The notes beneath the pieces are model-generated. The model was not told where the DNA came from. It did no database searches and worked only from the letters and a program-made list of their open reading frames with translations. This document shows, piece by piece, positions 25,761-34,999 of a DNA stretch of 64,000 nt. Each line of letters begins with the position of its first letter. The first letter of the stretch is position 1. Source of the DNA: Telluria beijingensis (GTDB lineage Bacteria; Pseudomonadota; Gammaproteobacteria; Burkholderiales; Burkholderiaceae_D); contig NZ_CP132480.1 in the NCBI RefSeq assembly GCF_030770395.1, positions 3,623,071 through 3,687,070 on the forward strand, given 5' to 3'. Made by a program: the position numbers and the translations under genes.

Positions 25761-26546
25761 TCACCCCTGGTCGCCGCCACCGACCGGCAGCACGCTGCCG
25801 GTGATGTACGACGCTTCGTCGGACGCCAGGAACAGGATCGCCCCGACCTGCTCGTCGATCGTGCCATAGCGGTGCATCGGGCTCGAGGCGAGCGTCTGGT
25901 CGACGATGCCCTGGTACCACACCTGCTCCTGTGCGCTGAGCGGCTTGGGATTGCGCGGGATCGCGCGCGGTGGCGCCTCGGTGCCGCCGGTGGCGACCGC
26001 GTTCACGCGGATGCCGTCGTGCGCGTGTTCCAGCGCCAGGCTGGCCGTCAGCGCGTTCACGCCGCCCTTGGCCGCCGAGTACGGAATCCGGTAGATCCCG
26101 CGGGTGGCGATCGACGACACATTGACGATGCTTCCCCTGCCCCGCTCGATCATGGCCGGCAGCACCGCGCGGCAGCACCACAGGGTCGGGAACAGGGAGC
26201 GGCGGATCTCGGCTTCGATCTGCTCTTCGTCATAGGCCTCATAGGGCTTGGCCCAGATGGTGCCGCCGACGTTATTGACCAGCACATCGATCCGTCCAAA
26301 GTCGCGCAGGGCCGCCTCGACTAGGCGGCGCGCGCCGGCATAGGTCTCCAGATCGACCTTGGCCACCGTCACCTGCGCCTGCAGGTCGCGCGCCTCGGCC
26401 GCGACCTGGTCGACCAGGTCGCTGCGGTCGGCCAACACCAGCCGCGCGCCTTCGCGCGCCGCGCGCAGCGCCACGCCGCGTCCGATGCCTTGCGCGGCGC
26501 CGGTGACCACGATGACCTTGTCGCTGAAACGTTCACGGTTCGTCAT
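25761..26546 (-). CDS. benD: Benzoate cis-diol dehydrogenase
   Basis: 261 aa short-chain dehydrogenase. The NAD-binding motif is TGAAQGIGRGVALR, the NNVGGT segment follows strand 4, and the catalytic Ser, Tyr and Lys lie in NVSSIATRGIYRIPYSAAKG. It oxidises the benzoate cis-diol made by BenABC to catechol with loss of CO2. It begins 4 nt after benC. An upstream in-frame extension is not needed for the family length. Confidence 0.96.
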   Translation of the reverse strand: MTNRERFSDKVIVVTGAAQGIGRGVALRAAREGARLVLADRSDLVDQVAAEARDLQAQVTVAKVDLETYAGARRLVEAALRDFGRIDVLVNNVGGTIWAKPYEAYDEEQIEAEIRRSLFPTLWCCRAVLPAMIERGRGSIVNVSSIATRGIYRIPYSAAKGGVNALTASLALEHAHDGIRVNAVATGGTEAPPRAIPRNPKPLSAQEQVWYQGIVDQTLASSPMHRYGTIDEQVGAILFLASDEASYITGSVLPVGGGDQG

Positions 26547-26550
26547 GGTC

Positions 26551-27597
<1,047 letters not shown>

Positions 27598-28089
27598 TCA
27601 GATGTGGTACACGTCGATGACCTGGTGGATGTAGTCGTTCTTGAGCACCACGTATTTATCGAGGATGCGCGGCTGTTCGCCGCCGAAATCGATCGTGTAG
27701 CGCGACATGCCGAAGAAGCTGAAATCGGTCTTGTAGCGGTGGCTCAGCGTGTGCCAGTTGAAACGCACCGTCACTCGCTGCCCTTCCTGCTCCAGCAGTT
27801 CGATGTTCCCGATGTTGTGGCTGGTGCGGGTGTCCGGCATGGTCGCGCTGGAGCGCTCGGTCTTGATCCGGAATACGCGGTCTTCGAGGCCGGCGCGGTT
27901 CGGGTAGAAGATCAGCGAGATCTCGCGCTGCGGATCGGTGACCAGGGTGTCGTCGTCGTCCCAGGCCGGCATCCAGAACTGCGCCTCCGGGTCGTAACAG
28001 GCAAGCCAGTCATCCCATTGTTCATCGTCCAGCAGCCGCGCTTCGCGGTATAAAAAGGCGGCGATGTCCGCCATGGCGATCGCGCTCAT
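27598..28089 (-). CDS. benB: Benzoate 1,2-dioxygenase small subunit
   Basis: 163 aa, the length of beta subunits of ring-hydroxylating dioxygenases. [20 protein letters not shown] is the typical N-terminus, then [12 protein letters not shown] and the cone-shaped sheet segments through [20 protein letters not shown]. It is structural in the (alpha-beta)3 hexamer. Its ATG overlaps the benA stop by 4 nt (ATGA), giving coupled translation and balanced subunits. Confidence 0.97.
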   Translation of the reverse strand: MSAIAMADIAAFLYREARLLDDEQWDDWLACYDPEAQFWMPAWDDDDTLVTDPQREISLIFYPNRAGLEDRVFRIKTERSSATMPDTRTSHNIGNIELLEQEGQRVTVRFNWHTLSHRYKTDFSFFGMSRYTIDFGGEQPRILDKYVVLKNDYIHQVIDVYHI

Positions 28090-29456
28090 GCCGCCTCCTT
28101 CTTGCCGCCCAGGGCCTTCTGCATCACGTCCAGCCAGTAGCGGTGCTGGACCGTATACAAGCCTTCGTCTTCGGTACGCTTGCCGCTCAACACCGGCGCC
28201 AGGCCGATTTCCTTCGCCGCTGCGTCAGGCCCCTGGATCCAGTGGGTAGCGCCGCGGCACATATCGTTCCACTGCATGGCGCTGCCCGCATAGCCCTGCT
28301 GGCAGGCGCGGAACTCCTCGAGATCGTCGGGCGTCGCCATGCCGCTGACGTTGAAGAAGTCTTCGTACTGGCGGATGCGGCGGGCGCGCGCCTCGTCCGA
28401 CTCTCCCTTGGGTGCGATGCAGTAGATCGTGACCTCGGTCTTGTCGACCGAGATCGGGCGCAGCAGGCGGATCTGCGATCCGAACTGGTCCATCAGGTAG
28501 ACGTTCGGGTACAGGCACAGGTTGCGCGAGCGGCCCACCATCCAGTCGGCCACCGGCTTGCCGAATTTTTCCGTGTAGTCGGCGTGGCGCGGGTAGTTGG
28601 GACGGTCTTCCGGATTGGCCCACTGGGTCCACAGCAGCAGGTGGCCGTGCTCGAACGAGTAGAAGCCGCCGCCCTGGCGCCCCCATTTTCCCGCATCCAT
28701 GGCGCGAATCTTGTCTTCGCGCTGGGCTTCCTGCTCCTTGCGGCGGTTGGTGGTGGCCGCGTAGTTCCAGTGCACGGCCGAGACATGGTACCCGTCGGCG
28801 CCGTTCTCGGCCTGCAGCTTCCAGTTGCCGGCGAAGGTATAGGTCGACGAACCGCGCAGCACTTCCAGGCCGTCTGGCGACTGGTCGACGATCATGTCGA
28901 TGATCTTGCCGGCCTCGCCCAGGAATTCCTCGAGCGGCAGCACATCCGGGTTCAGGCTGCCGAACAGGAAGCCGCGGTAGCTGGCGAAGCGCGCCACCTT
29001 TTTCAGGTCGTGCGAGCCTTCCTTGTTGAAGCAGTCCGGATAGCCGGCGTCTTCCGGGTCCTTCACCTTGAGCAGCTTGCCGTTGTTGTTGAAGGTCCAG
29101 CCGTGGAACGGGCAGGTATAGGTCGCCTTGTTGCCGCGCTTGTGGCGGCACAACTGGGCGCCGCGGTGGCTGCAGGCATTGATGAAGGCATTCAGCTCGC
29201 CCTGGCGGTTGCGCGCGATGAACACCGGCTGGCGCCCCATATGGGTCGTGTAGTAGTCGTTGTTGTTCGGGATCTGGCTTTCGTGCGCCAGGTAGATCCA
29301 GTTGCCTTCGAAGATGTGCTTCATCTCGAGTTCGAACAGCTCGGGATCGGTAAAGGCGCTGCGATGAACGCGATGGTCGCCGCTGGCATGGTCTTCGACC
29401 AGCAGCGCGGCGAGGTCCGCGGCGCTGCGGTTCGGTACGGGAATGATCGGAATCAT
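28086..29456 (-). CDS. benA: Benzoate 1,2-dioxygenase large subunit
   Basis: 456 aa. Rieske ligands are Cys95/His97 in ACSHRG and Cys115/His118 in CPFHGW. The mononuclear iron site includes His224 and His229 in [16 protein letters not shown], with Asp221 as bridge to the Rieske centre of the next subunit. It adds O2 to benzoate. The start at 29456 is 10 nt after catA; an in-frame extension upstream lies inside catA. Confidence 0.98.
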   Translation of the reverse strand: MIPIIPVPNRSAADLAALLVEDHASGDHRVHRSAFTDPELFELEMKHIFEGNWIYLAHESQIPNNNDYYTTHMGRQPVFIARNRQGELNAFINACSHRGAQLCRHKRGNKATYTCPFHGWTFNNNGKLLKVKDPEDAGYPDCFNKEGSHDLKKVARFASYRGFLFGSLNPDVLPLEEFLGEAGKIIDMIVDQSPDGLEVLRGSSTYTFAGNWKLQAENGADGYHVSAVHWNYAATTNRRKEQEAQREDKIRAMDAGKWGRQGGGFYSFEHGHLLLWTQWANPEDRPNYPRHADYTEKFGKPVADWMVGRSRNLCLYPNVYLMDQFGSQIRLLRPISVDKTEVTIYCIAPKGESDEARARRIRQYEDFFNVSGMATPDDLEEFRACQQGYAGSAMQWNDMCRGATHWIQGPDAAAKEIGLAPVLSGKRTEDEGLYTVQHRYWLDVMQKALGGKKEAA

Positions 29457-29466
29457 GATGGCTTCC

Positions 29467-30387
29467 TCAGGCGGCGGCGCGCAGGCGCTCGACCTCGGCG
29501 CTCGGCGCCGCGGCGATGTCCTGGTGCAGGTGGAAATCGAAGTCGATCGAGGCATACGGCTTGTCCAGGCCCTTGTCGGCCAGCGCGGCGGCGTCGCCGA
29601 CGCGCACGATCGGCGGCACCAGGCCCTCGCGGCTGGCGAAGGCGAAGTCGTCCCACAGGTATTCGTCGCCGTCGATATTGATCTGGGTGGTCAGCTTGCG
29701 CTGGCCCTCGGCGCTCACGAAGAAGTGGATGTGGGCCGGACGCTGGCCGTGGCGGCCCAGCAGGTCGAGCAGCTTCTGGGTGCTGCCGCACGGCGGACAG
29801 CCGTAACCCTTCGGCATGATGGTGCGGAACCCGTAGCGGCCATTATCGTCGGTGATGATGGTGCGGCGCAGGTTGAAGTGCGACTGGCTGGCGTCGAAGA
29901 ACGAGTAGTTGCCCAGCAGGTTGGCGTGCCACACTTCCACCTTTGCGCCCGGCAGCGGCTTGCCCTGCGCGTCGAATACCGTGCCCTGCATGAAGACCAC
30001 TTCGGCCTCTTCGCTCTCGGTGCCGTCGTCCAGGCGCGCGAAGCCCGTGCTCTCGGGCGCGCCGGCCACGTACAGCGGGCCTTCGATGGTGCGCGGCGTG
30101 CCGCCTTCGAGGCCAGCGCGCGCTTCGGCTTCATCGGCGCGGATGTCCATGAAGCGTTCCAGGCCCAGGCCCGGCGTCAGCAGGCCCAGTTCATTGGCCT
30201 TGCCAGCTGCGGTCAGGTATTCGAGGCCGGTCCAGAATTCGCTCGGCTGGATGTCCAGGTCTTCCATCGCCTTGCACAGGTCGCCGACCAGGCGCAGGAC
30301 GATTTCCTGCACGCGGGGGTTGGCCGGGCGGATGGCCGAGTCGACGATCCAGCTTTTCACGAGTCGGTCGATGTCTTGGTGCGTCAT
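29467..30387 (-). CDS. catA: Catechol 1,2-dioxygenase
   Basis: 306 aa intradiol dioxygenase. An N-terminal helical dimer domain precedes the catalytic beta domain with [19 protein letters not shown] (first Tyr), [13 protein letters not shown] (second Tyr) and [13 protein letters not shown] (two His). These four residues bind Fe(III). It cleaves catechol to cis,cis-muconate. It stands between catC and benA, joining the cat and ben halves into one block. Confidence 0.97.
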   Translation of the reverse strand: MTHQDIDRLVKSWIVDSAIRPANPRVQEIVLRLVGDLCKAMEDLDIQPSEFWTGLEYLTAAGKANELGLLTPGLGLERFMDIRADEAEARAGLEGGTPRTIEGPLYVAGAPESTGFARLDDGTESEEAEVVFMQGTVFDAQGKPLPGAKVEVWHANLLGNYSFFDASQSHFNLRRTIITDDNGRYGFRTIMPKGYGCPPCGSTQKLLDLLGRHGQRPAHIHFFVSAEGQRKLTTQINIDGDEYLWDDFAFASREGLVPPIVRVGDAAALADKGLDKPYASIDFDFHLHQDIAAAPSAEVERLRAAA

Positions 30388-30415
30388 GCTTGTCTCCTTG
30401 TGGTATGGGTGGCGC

Positions 30416-30706
30416 TCAACGGTCGTCGGCGCGGATCGAGGATGGGTGGCGGCACAGCGGGGTCACCGCGATGCGCATATAGGGGAACAGCGGCAGCGAC
30501 AGCAACAGCGCGTGCAGCTCGTCGTTGTCGGCGACGTCGAAGATGCTGACGTTGGCGTACTGGCCGGCGATGCGCCACAGGTGGCGCCATTTGCCCTGCT
30601 CCTGCAGACGGCTGGCCAGGGCTTTTTCGTCGGCCTTCAGCTGGTCGGCTTCATGCACCGGCATGGTGGCCGGAAGCTGTACTTCCATGGTGACGTGGAA
30701 CAGCAT
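30416..30706 (-). CDS. catC: Muconolactone delta-isomerase
   Basis: 96 aa, the standard length. MLFHVTMEVQLPATMPVHEA and the LSLPLFPYMRIAVTPLCRHP end are conserved, with the ferredoxin-like alpha/beta pattern between. It converts muconolactone to 3-oxoadipate enol-lactone, the substrate of PcaD encoded further down the same operon. It lies 11 nt after catB with an AGGAGA-type ribosome site. Confidence 0.97.
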   Translation of the reverse strand: MLFHVTMEVQLPATMPVHEADQLKADEKALASRLQEQGKWRHLWRIAGQYANVSIFDVADNDELHALLLSLPLFPYMRIAVTPLCRHPSSIRADDR

Positions 30707-30717
30707 GGGAATCTCCT

Positions 30718-31830
30718 TTATGACTTGCGGCGCAGGTGGTGCAGCTTCTCGGTATCGATCCGTACGCCCAGGCCCGGCCCGGTCGGCACCTGCAGCGTGA
30801 AGTCGCGGTAGACCAGCGGCTCCTGCAGCAGTTCTTCGGTGAGCAGCAAGGGGCCGAACAATTCGGTGCCCCAGGACAGGTCGGTCCAGGTCGAGCACAG
30901 GTGGGCGCTGGCGGCGGTGCCGACGCCGCCTTCGAGCATGGTGCCGCCATACAGGCCGATGCCGGCCAGCTGGGCCACGCTGGCGACCTGCTGGGCGGGG
31001 AACAGGCCGCCGCTCTGGGCGATCTTGACCGCGTAGACATCGGCGCCATCGGTGCGTGCGATGTCGAAGGCATCCACCGGCCCGTGCAGGGCTTCGTCGG
31101 CCATGACCGCCACGTCGAAGCGGGCGGCCAGGCGGCGCAGCGCGGCGCGGTTGTCGGCGCGCACCGGCTGCTCGACCAGGTCGATGCCGCCGGCTTCGAG
31201 CGCGGCGATGCCGCGCACCGCATCCAGTTCGGACCAGGCCTGGTTGACGTCGACCCGCACGCTGGCGCGCTCGCCCAGCGCGCGCTTGATGGCCAGCACG
31301 TGGTCCACGTCTTCCCTGACGCTGCGCGCGCCGATCTTGAGCTTGAAGATGCGGTGGCGCCGGATGTCGAGCATGTGCTCGGCCTCGGCGATATCCTTTG
31401 CCGTGTCGCCGCTGGCCAGGGTCCAGGCTACTGGCAGCGCGTCGCGCACCCTGCCGCCGAGCAGCTCGCTGACCGGCACGCCCAGGCGCTGGCCCTGGGC
31501 GTCCAGCAGCGCGGTCTCGATCGCGCACTTGGCGAAGCGGTTGCCCTGGATGGTCTTGCGCAGCAGCGCCATGGCATGGGCCGGGCTGCTGGCGTCCATG
31601 CCCTTGAGCAGCGGGGCGATGTGACGATCGATATTGACCTTGATACTGTCCGGGCTTTCCTCGCCGTAGTTCAGGCCACCGATCGTGGTGGCCTCGCCCC
31701 AGCCCTCGATACCGTCCTCGCAGCGGATGCGCACCAGCACCAGCGTCTGCGTATTCATCGTCGCCACCGACAGCTTGTGGGGACGAATGGTCGGGACATC
31801 GACCAGGCTTGTTTCGATCTCTCGAATCAT
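30718..31830 (-). CDS. catB: Muconate cycloisomerase
   Basis: 370 aa, enolase superfamily. RIFKLKIGARSV contains the general-base KxK Lys. Metal ligands lie in RVDVNQAWSE, DLVEQPV and VMADEAL, and a second catalytic Lys in VYAVKIAQSGG. It cyclises cis,cis-muconate to muconolactone. It is the first gene of the cat-ben block, 97 bp from the divergent LysR gene. Confidence 0.97.
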   Translation of the reverse strand: MIREIETSLVDVPTIRPHKLSVATMNTQTLVLVRIRCEDGIEGWGEATTIGGLNYGEESPDSIKVNIDRHIAPLLKGMDASSPAHAMALLRKTIQGNRFAKCAIETALLDAQGQRLGVPVSELLGGRVRDALPVAWTLASGDTAKDIAEAEHMLDIRRHRIFKLKIGARSVREDVDHVLAIKRALGERASVRVDVNQAWSELDAVRGIAALEAGGIDLVEQPVRADNRAALRRLAARFDVAVMADEALHGPVDAFDIARTDGADVYAVKIAQSGGLFPAQQVASVAQLAGIGLYGGTMLEGGVGTAASAHLCSTWTDLSWGTELFGPLLLTEELLQEPLVYRDFTLQVPTGPGLGVRIDTEKLHHLRRKS

Positions 31831-31927
31831 ATGCGATCCATATATTGGTTATGTTCGAATACAATATCCCTTCAAAACTTGGCAGTCCAACACCGATTTA
31901 GTATTGTTTTCATACCCTGGAGGTATC
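31831..31927. promoter_or_regulatory. cat-ben divergent control region
   Basis: This 97-bp, AT-rich gap must contain the promoters of catB (minus strand) and the LysR gene (plus strand). On the minus strand TTGGAC followed after 18 nt by TATTGT is a possible but weak catB promoter. AATAC (31857-31861) and GTATT (31901-31905) form half-sites facing each other, and the perfect site at 31912-31926 is listed separately. Confidence 0.6.
31912..31926. promoter_or_regulatory. BenM/CatM-type operator ATAC-N7-GTAT
   Basis: ATAC (31912-31915), seven bases, GTAT (31923-31926): an exact match to the palindromic half-site pattern known for BenM and CatM in Acinetobacter. It covers the GGAGG ribosome site and ends 1 nt before the regulator's ATG. 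Binding here would be expected to repress the regulator itself; this consequence is inference. Confidence 0.65.
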
Positions 31928-32842
31928 ATGGAATTGCGCCATTTGCGTTACTTCGTCGCTGTCGCCGACGAGCGCAATTTCACGCGGGCGGCCGAGCGGC
32001 TGAACATCGCGCAGCCGCCGTTGAGCAGGCAGATCCAGCAGCTGGAAGAAGAACTCGGCGTGGTGCTGATCGAAAAGGGGTCGCGCCCGGTGCGCCTGAC
32101 CGAGGCCGGCAAGTTCTTCCATGCGCATGCGCAGGAATTGCTGGAGCAGGCAGCCAACCTGAAGGCGATGACGCAGCGCGTCGGCAAGATCGACCGCAAG
32201 TTCGCGATCGGGTTCGTTGCCTCGACCTTGTATGGCTTGCTACCGGAGATCGTGCGGCGCTTTCGTGCCCGCTACCAGACGCTGGACATCAGCTTCCATG
32301 AACTGGCCACGATCGAGCAGATCGCGGCGCTGAAGGATGGGCGGATCGATGTCGGCTTCGGCCGCCTCAGGATCGAGGACCACGCCATCCGGCGCATCCT
32401 GTTGCGCGAGGAGCCGCTGATCGTGGCGCTTCCGGTGGGGCATCGCCTCGCGGGCGTGGACGGTCCGGTCAGGTTGGCGGATGTGAGCCAGGAAGCCCTG
32501 CTCGTCTATCCGAAGCAGCCGCGGCCTAGTTATGCCGACCAGGTGCTGGCGATTTTTCGCGAACGCATGCTGCTGCCGCAAAAGGTGATCGAGGTGAGGG
32601 AGCTGCAGATTGCGATTGGGCTGGTTGGTGCGGGCCAGGGGGTGGCGATCGTGCCCAAGAGCCTACAGGGCATGATTAGGACCGATGTGGTGTACAAGGC
32701 GCTGGATGAGCCGGGCGCGGTGTCGCCGATCATGTTCAGTGTGCGGCAGATGGATCGGTCGCCGGAGTTGACGAATATGCTGGAGGTGATTTATGAGATT
32801 TATGAGGAGATGGGGATTGCGCATACCAGGCATCGGCTGTGA
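31928..32842 (+). CDS. catR: LysR regulator of benzoate/catechol catabolism (BenM/CatM/CatR type)
   Basis: 304 aa. MELRHLRYFVAVADERNFTR and AERLNIAQPPLSRQIQQLEE are the signature N-terminus of the BenM/CatM/CatR group. An effector domain follows, with IGFVASTLYGLLPEIVRRFR and AIGLVGAGQGVAIVPKSLQ. Members bind cis,cis-muconate, and BenM also benzoate, to activate cat and ben operons. Its position divergent from catB supports this. Start 31928 has GGAGG directly upstream. Whether it responds to one or both effectors cannot be told. Confidence 0.92.
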   Translation: MELRHLRYFVAVADERNFTRAAERLNIAQPPLSRQIQQLEEELGVVLIEKGSRPVRLTEAGKFFHAHAQELLEQAANLKAMTQRVGKIDRKFAIGFVASTLYGLLPEIVRRFRARYQTLDISFHELATIEQIAALKDGRIDVGFGRLRIEDHAIRRILLREEPLIVALPVGHRLAGVDGPVRLADVSQEALLVYPKQPRPSYADQVLAIFRERMLLPQKVIEVRELQIAIGLVGAGQGVAIVPKSLQGMIRTDVVYKALDEPGAVSPIMFSVRQMDRSPELTNMLEVIYEIYEEMGIAHTRHRL

Positions 32843-32955
32843 TGCCTGATGCTTGCTTAACCATCAAACTACAGCCGTGTACTTCCGCTATCGACCCAAA
32901 GCCGACATCCGGTCCTGAAGCTAAGTCATGTGAGCACGTGTCACTGCTTCGGGTT

Positions 32956-33477
32956 TTAGTGTGTGAAATAATAAAACGCGCGTCCAATTGTTTCGCCAAC
33001 TTTGACTGCCAAATTTAGCACTGCAACGATGATTGTGCCGTGGACCAGCACGCGGCAGGACAACGGGAGCGTCTTGTAATACAACGTTGCTTCTTGAACG
33101 ATCTTTTTCACAACTAGGCTTTCCTCAAAAGCGGGAAACGGTGTAATAGCCAATAAGGCTGACACAAGTATTTCATTTTTGCAACACACAGGGACAAAGC
33201 TGTGGGTCGTAGCTCGGCTGACAATAAAAGGAGCTATGTTGACGACTGATTTTGACTGATTGCGGACGATTGGGCCAGCTAAGCATGTTGCCGCGGTAAA
33301 AATCTCGCGGAGTGTCACGAACGTCCGCAACCGACCCAAAGCAGACGTAGCTAGTCGGACGTAGATTGCAGCGAAGGATTTACATAGAATCCGCAACCAT
33401 GCGAAGAATACTGAATGCAATGTATTCCTGCGAGTAGCTCGGACCTGAAGCTTCCGGACCAGCCAACCATAGATCAA
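32956..33477 (-). CDS. Hypothetical protein, doubtful
   Basis: An open frame of 173 aa. The C-terminal 75 residues (from SALLAITPFPAFEESLVVKK to the end GRAFYYFTH) look protein-like, with one hydrophobic helix (VLVHGTIIVAVLNLAVKV). The N-terminal part overlaps the 87-residue gene at 33380 and contains repeat debris (33320-33360), so the true gene, if any, may be shorter and start at a GTG. No family recognised. Confidence 0.3.
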   Translation of the reverse strand: MIYGWLVRKLQVRATRRNTLHSVFFAWLRILCKSFAAIYVRLATSALGRLRTFVTLREIFTAATCLAGPIVRNQSKSVVNIAPFIVSRATTHSFVPVCCKNEILVSALLAITPFPAFEESLVVKKIVQEATLYYKTLPLSCRVLVHGTIIVAVLNLAVKVGETIGRAFYYFTH

Positions 33478-33643
33478 ATGCGTCGTCGCATTCGTTCACA
33501 GCTCTTTGTAATGCTCTTTTCTCTTCGGGCGATAAATTTCTGACGAGGTCTTCGCGTATCCAGTCATCGAAAACTGCATACTTTTCAACGAGACTGATCA
33601 AGTGGTGCAACTCAGGCGGAATTCGAGAGAGATCGAGTTTCAT
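33380..33643 (-). CDS. Hypothetical protein, 87 aa
   Basis: 87 aa, acidic and helical, starting MKLDLSRIPPELHHLISLVE with a body that includes DDWIREDLVRNLSPEEKRAL. No signal peptide or membrane segment. I do not recognise a family. The size, charge and setting beside a SUFU-domain protein in a low-GC patch are compatible with an immunity-type protein, but this is only context. It ends inside the neighbouring doubtful frame. Confidence 0.6.
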   Translation of the reverse strand: MKLDLSRIPPELHHLISLVEKYAVFDDWIREDLVRNLSPEEKRALQRAVNECDDAFDLWLAGPEASGPSYSQEYIAFSILRMVADSM

Positions 33644-33708
33644 AGTTCACGGCTTTAGATTGTACGTAACATTTTGGCGCTACCCTGACGAATGTCCGCT
33701 TCTGGCCG

Positions 33709-34380
33709 TTAGCCGTCTGTCGACAACGACGTTCCGGGTCGGGCCGGGTCTGTAACTGGGAAAGCCTTATTTGACATCAGCTGTGCAATCAACTCCGCAG
33801 TAGATGTCGCTTTCGCGAAATCGCGCTCTTGCTCGGTGATGCCAACGACGTGCAAGAAATCGAATTTCCCGGATGGTAGCTGGGCTAAAGAGGGATAATG
33901 TGTTGGCTTTGCGATAGCCAGACAGGTTAATTCTGAACTTGTACTGCCGTCTACCGTTCCGCCAACCGGGAGACGATGACCGTAATCCAAAGGGGAATAG
34001 TCGCCAAGCCGCCCATGTGCCAACAGCACTTGGTAAGCCAGTACGCGTTGTAACACGCGGATAGGCCAATCCGCCTGTGACGGCGCTTCAATGACAAACT
34101 CGACACCTAGCCAGGAATAGGCATCGACATCGTATTCGTCAGGCTCGGTCTCCCACGGCGTAGACCCTCCTGAAGATACATACAGCCAGGAAGATCTATT
34201 GGGAGTCGGTCCGTACTCCAGGACCCCAAGGTGCAACCAGCGCGGATCGACTTCTTCTTGCCCAAAGGTGTTTGAGAACAGCTCGGCATTCAACGGGAAA
34301 ATACCTCTACACATCTCACCAAAGAGCGCCGGATACAAGGTCTCTTCTCTGTACGCCCAAACTTCTTCAAGTGAACTCAA
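33709..34380 (-). CDS. Suppressor of fused (SUFU) domain protein
   Basis: 223 aa. WLHLGVLEYGPTPNRSSWLY, VSSGGSTPWE, WLGVEFVIEAP, LPSGKFDFLHVVGITEQE and the ELIAQL end match the bacterial SUFU domain layout (PF05076). In bacteria such proteins often serve as immunity proteins beside polymorphic toxins. No toxin is adjacent, so here it would be an orphan. The base composition is lower in GC than in the flanking core genes. Confidence 0.7.
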   Translation of the reverse strand: MSSLEEVWAYREETLYPALFGEMCRGIFPLNAELFSNTFGQEEVDPRWLHLGVLEYGPTPNRSSWLYVSSGGSTPWETEPDEYDVDAYSWLGVEFVIEAPSQADWPIRVLQRVLAYQVLLAHGRLGDYSPLDYGHRLPVGGTVDGSTSSELTCLAIAKPTHYPSLAQLPSGKFDFLHVVGITEQERDFAKATSTAELIAQLMSNKAFPVTDPARPGTSLSTDG

Positions 34381-34505
34381 GGGAATTTCTCAATAAGTAG
34401 GATTGGATGTGCCAAGGTCTGCTCTTGGCCGAGTGCGGACCATCGGCACAGTTCAGTGTAGCCAGATGTTCTAATCATGACGGACAGAGGTTTTGTCAGG
34501 CGCCC

Positions 34506-34979
34506 TTAACCCCGAATGCGCGCCACCAGCTTGGTCGTAGACCGATCATGCTCGAAATCGATCGCCACCGCCCTGCCCCCATAGGCCAGCACCGCCTGCC
34601 CCTCCGGGATCTGATCCATGACGTAATCACCGCCCTTGGCATAGATATCGGGCCGTCCCTCCTGCACCACTTCCAGCGCCGTATCCTCGTCGAACTCAAC
34701 TACCAGCGCCACCGATTCAAGCGCCGCCAGCACCGCCATGCGGTCGGCCAGCGTGTTATGCGGACGGTCGTCGCCCTTGCCCAGGCGCTTGACCGACGCA
34801 TCGGTATTCACCGCCACTACCAGCGAACCACCCAGCTCACGCGCCTGCGCCAGGTAAGTCACGTGACCTCGGTGCAGGATGTCGAACACGCCATTGGTCA
34901 GCACGACCGGTTGCGGCAATGCAGCGATACGCGCAGCCAGCTCGGCGCGCGTGCATATCTTATTTTCAAATGAAGGCAT
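34506..34979 (-). CDS. rfaE2: D-glycero-beta-D-manno-heptose 1-phosphate adenylyltransferase
   Basis: 157 aa nucleotidyltransferase. GVFDILHRGHVTYLAQAREL has the HxGH motif, and NTDASVKRLGKGDDRP and the ISSMIGLR-equivalent region (DRSTTKLVARIRG) complete the fold. It is the stand-alone adenylyltransferase half of HldE and makes ADP-heptose for lipopolysaccharide inner core. The kinase half is not in the window, as is normal where the two are split. Confidence 0.95.
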   Translation of the reverse strand: MPSFENKICTRAELAARIAALPQPVVLTNGVFDILHRGHVTYLAQARELGGSLVVAVNTDASVKRLGKGDDRPHNTLADRMAVLAALESVALVVEFDEDTALEVVQEGRPDIYAKGGDYVMDQIPEGQAVLAYGGRAVAIDFEHDRSTTKLVARIRG

Positions 34980-34999
34980 GAAATTAAATAAAACGAATG

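Noticed and set aside
33767..34069. 100-codon frame within the SUFU gene
   Set aside because: It is an out-of-frame shadow of a gene with domain support.
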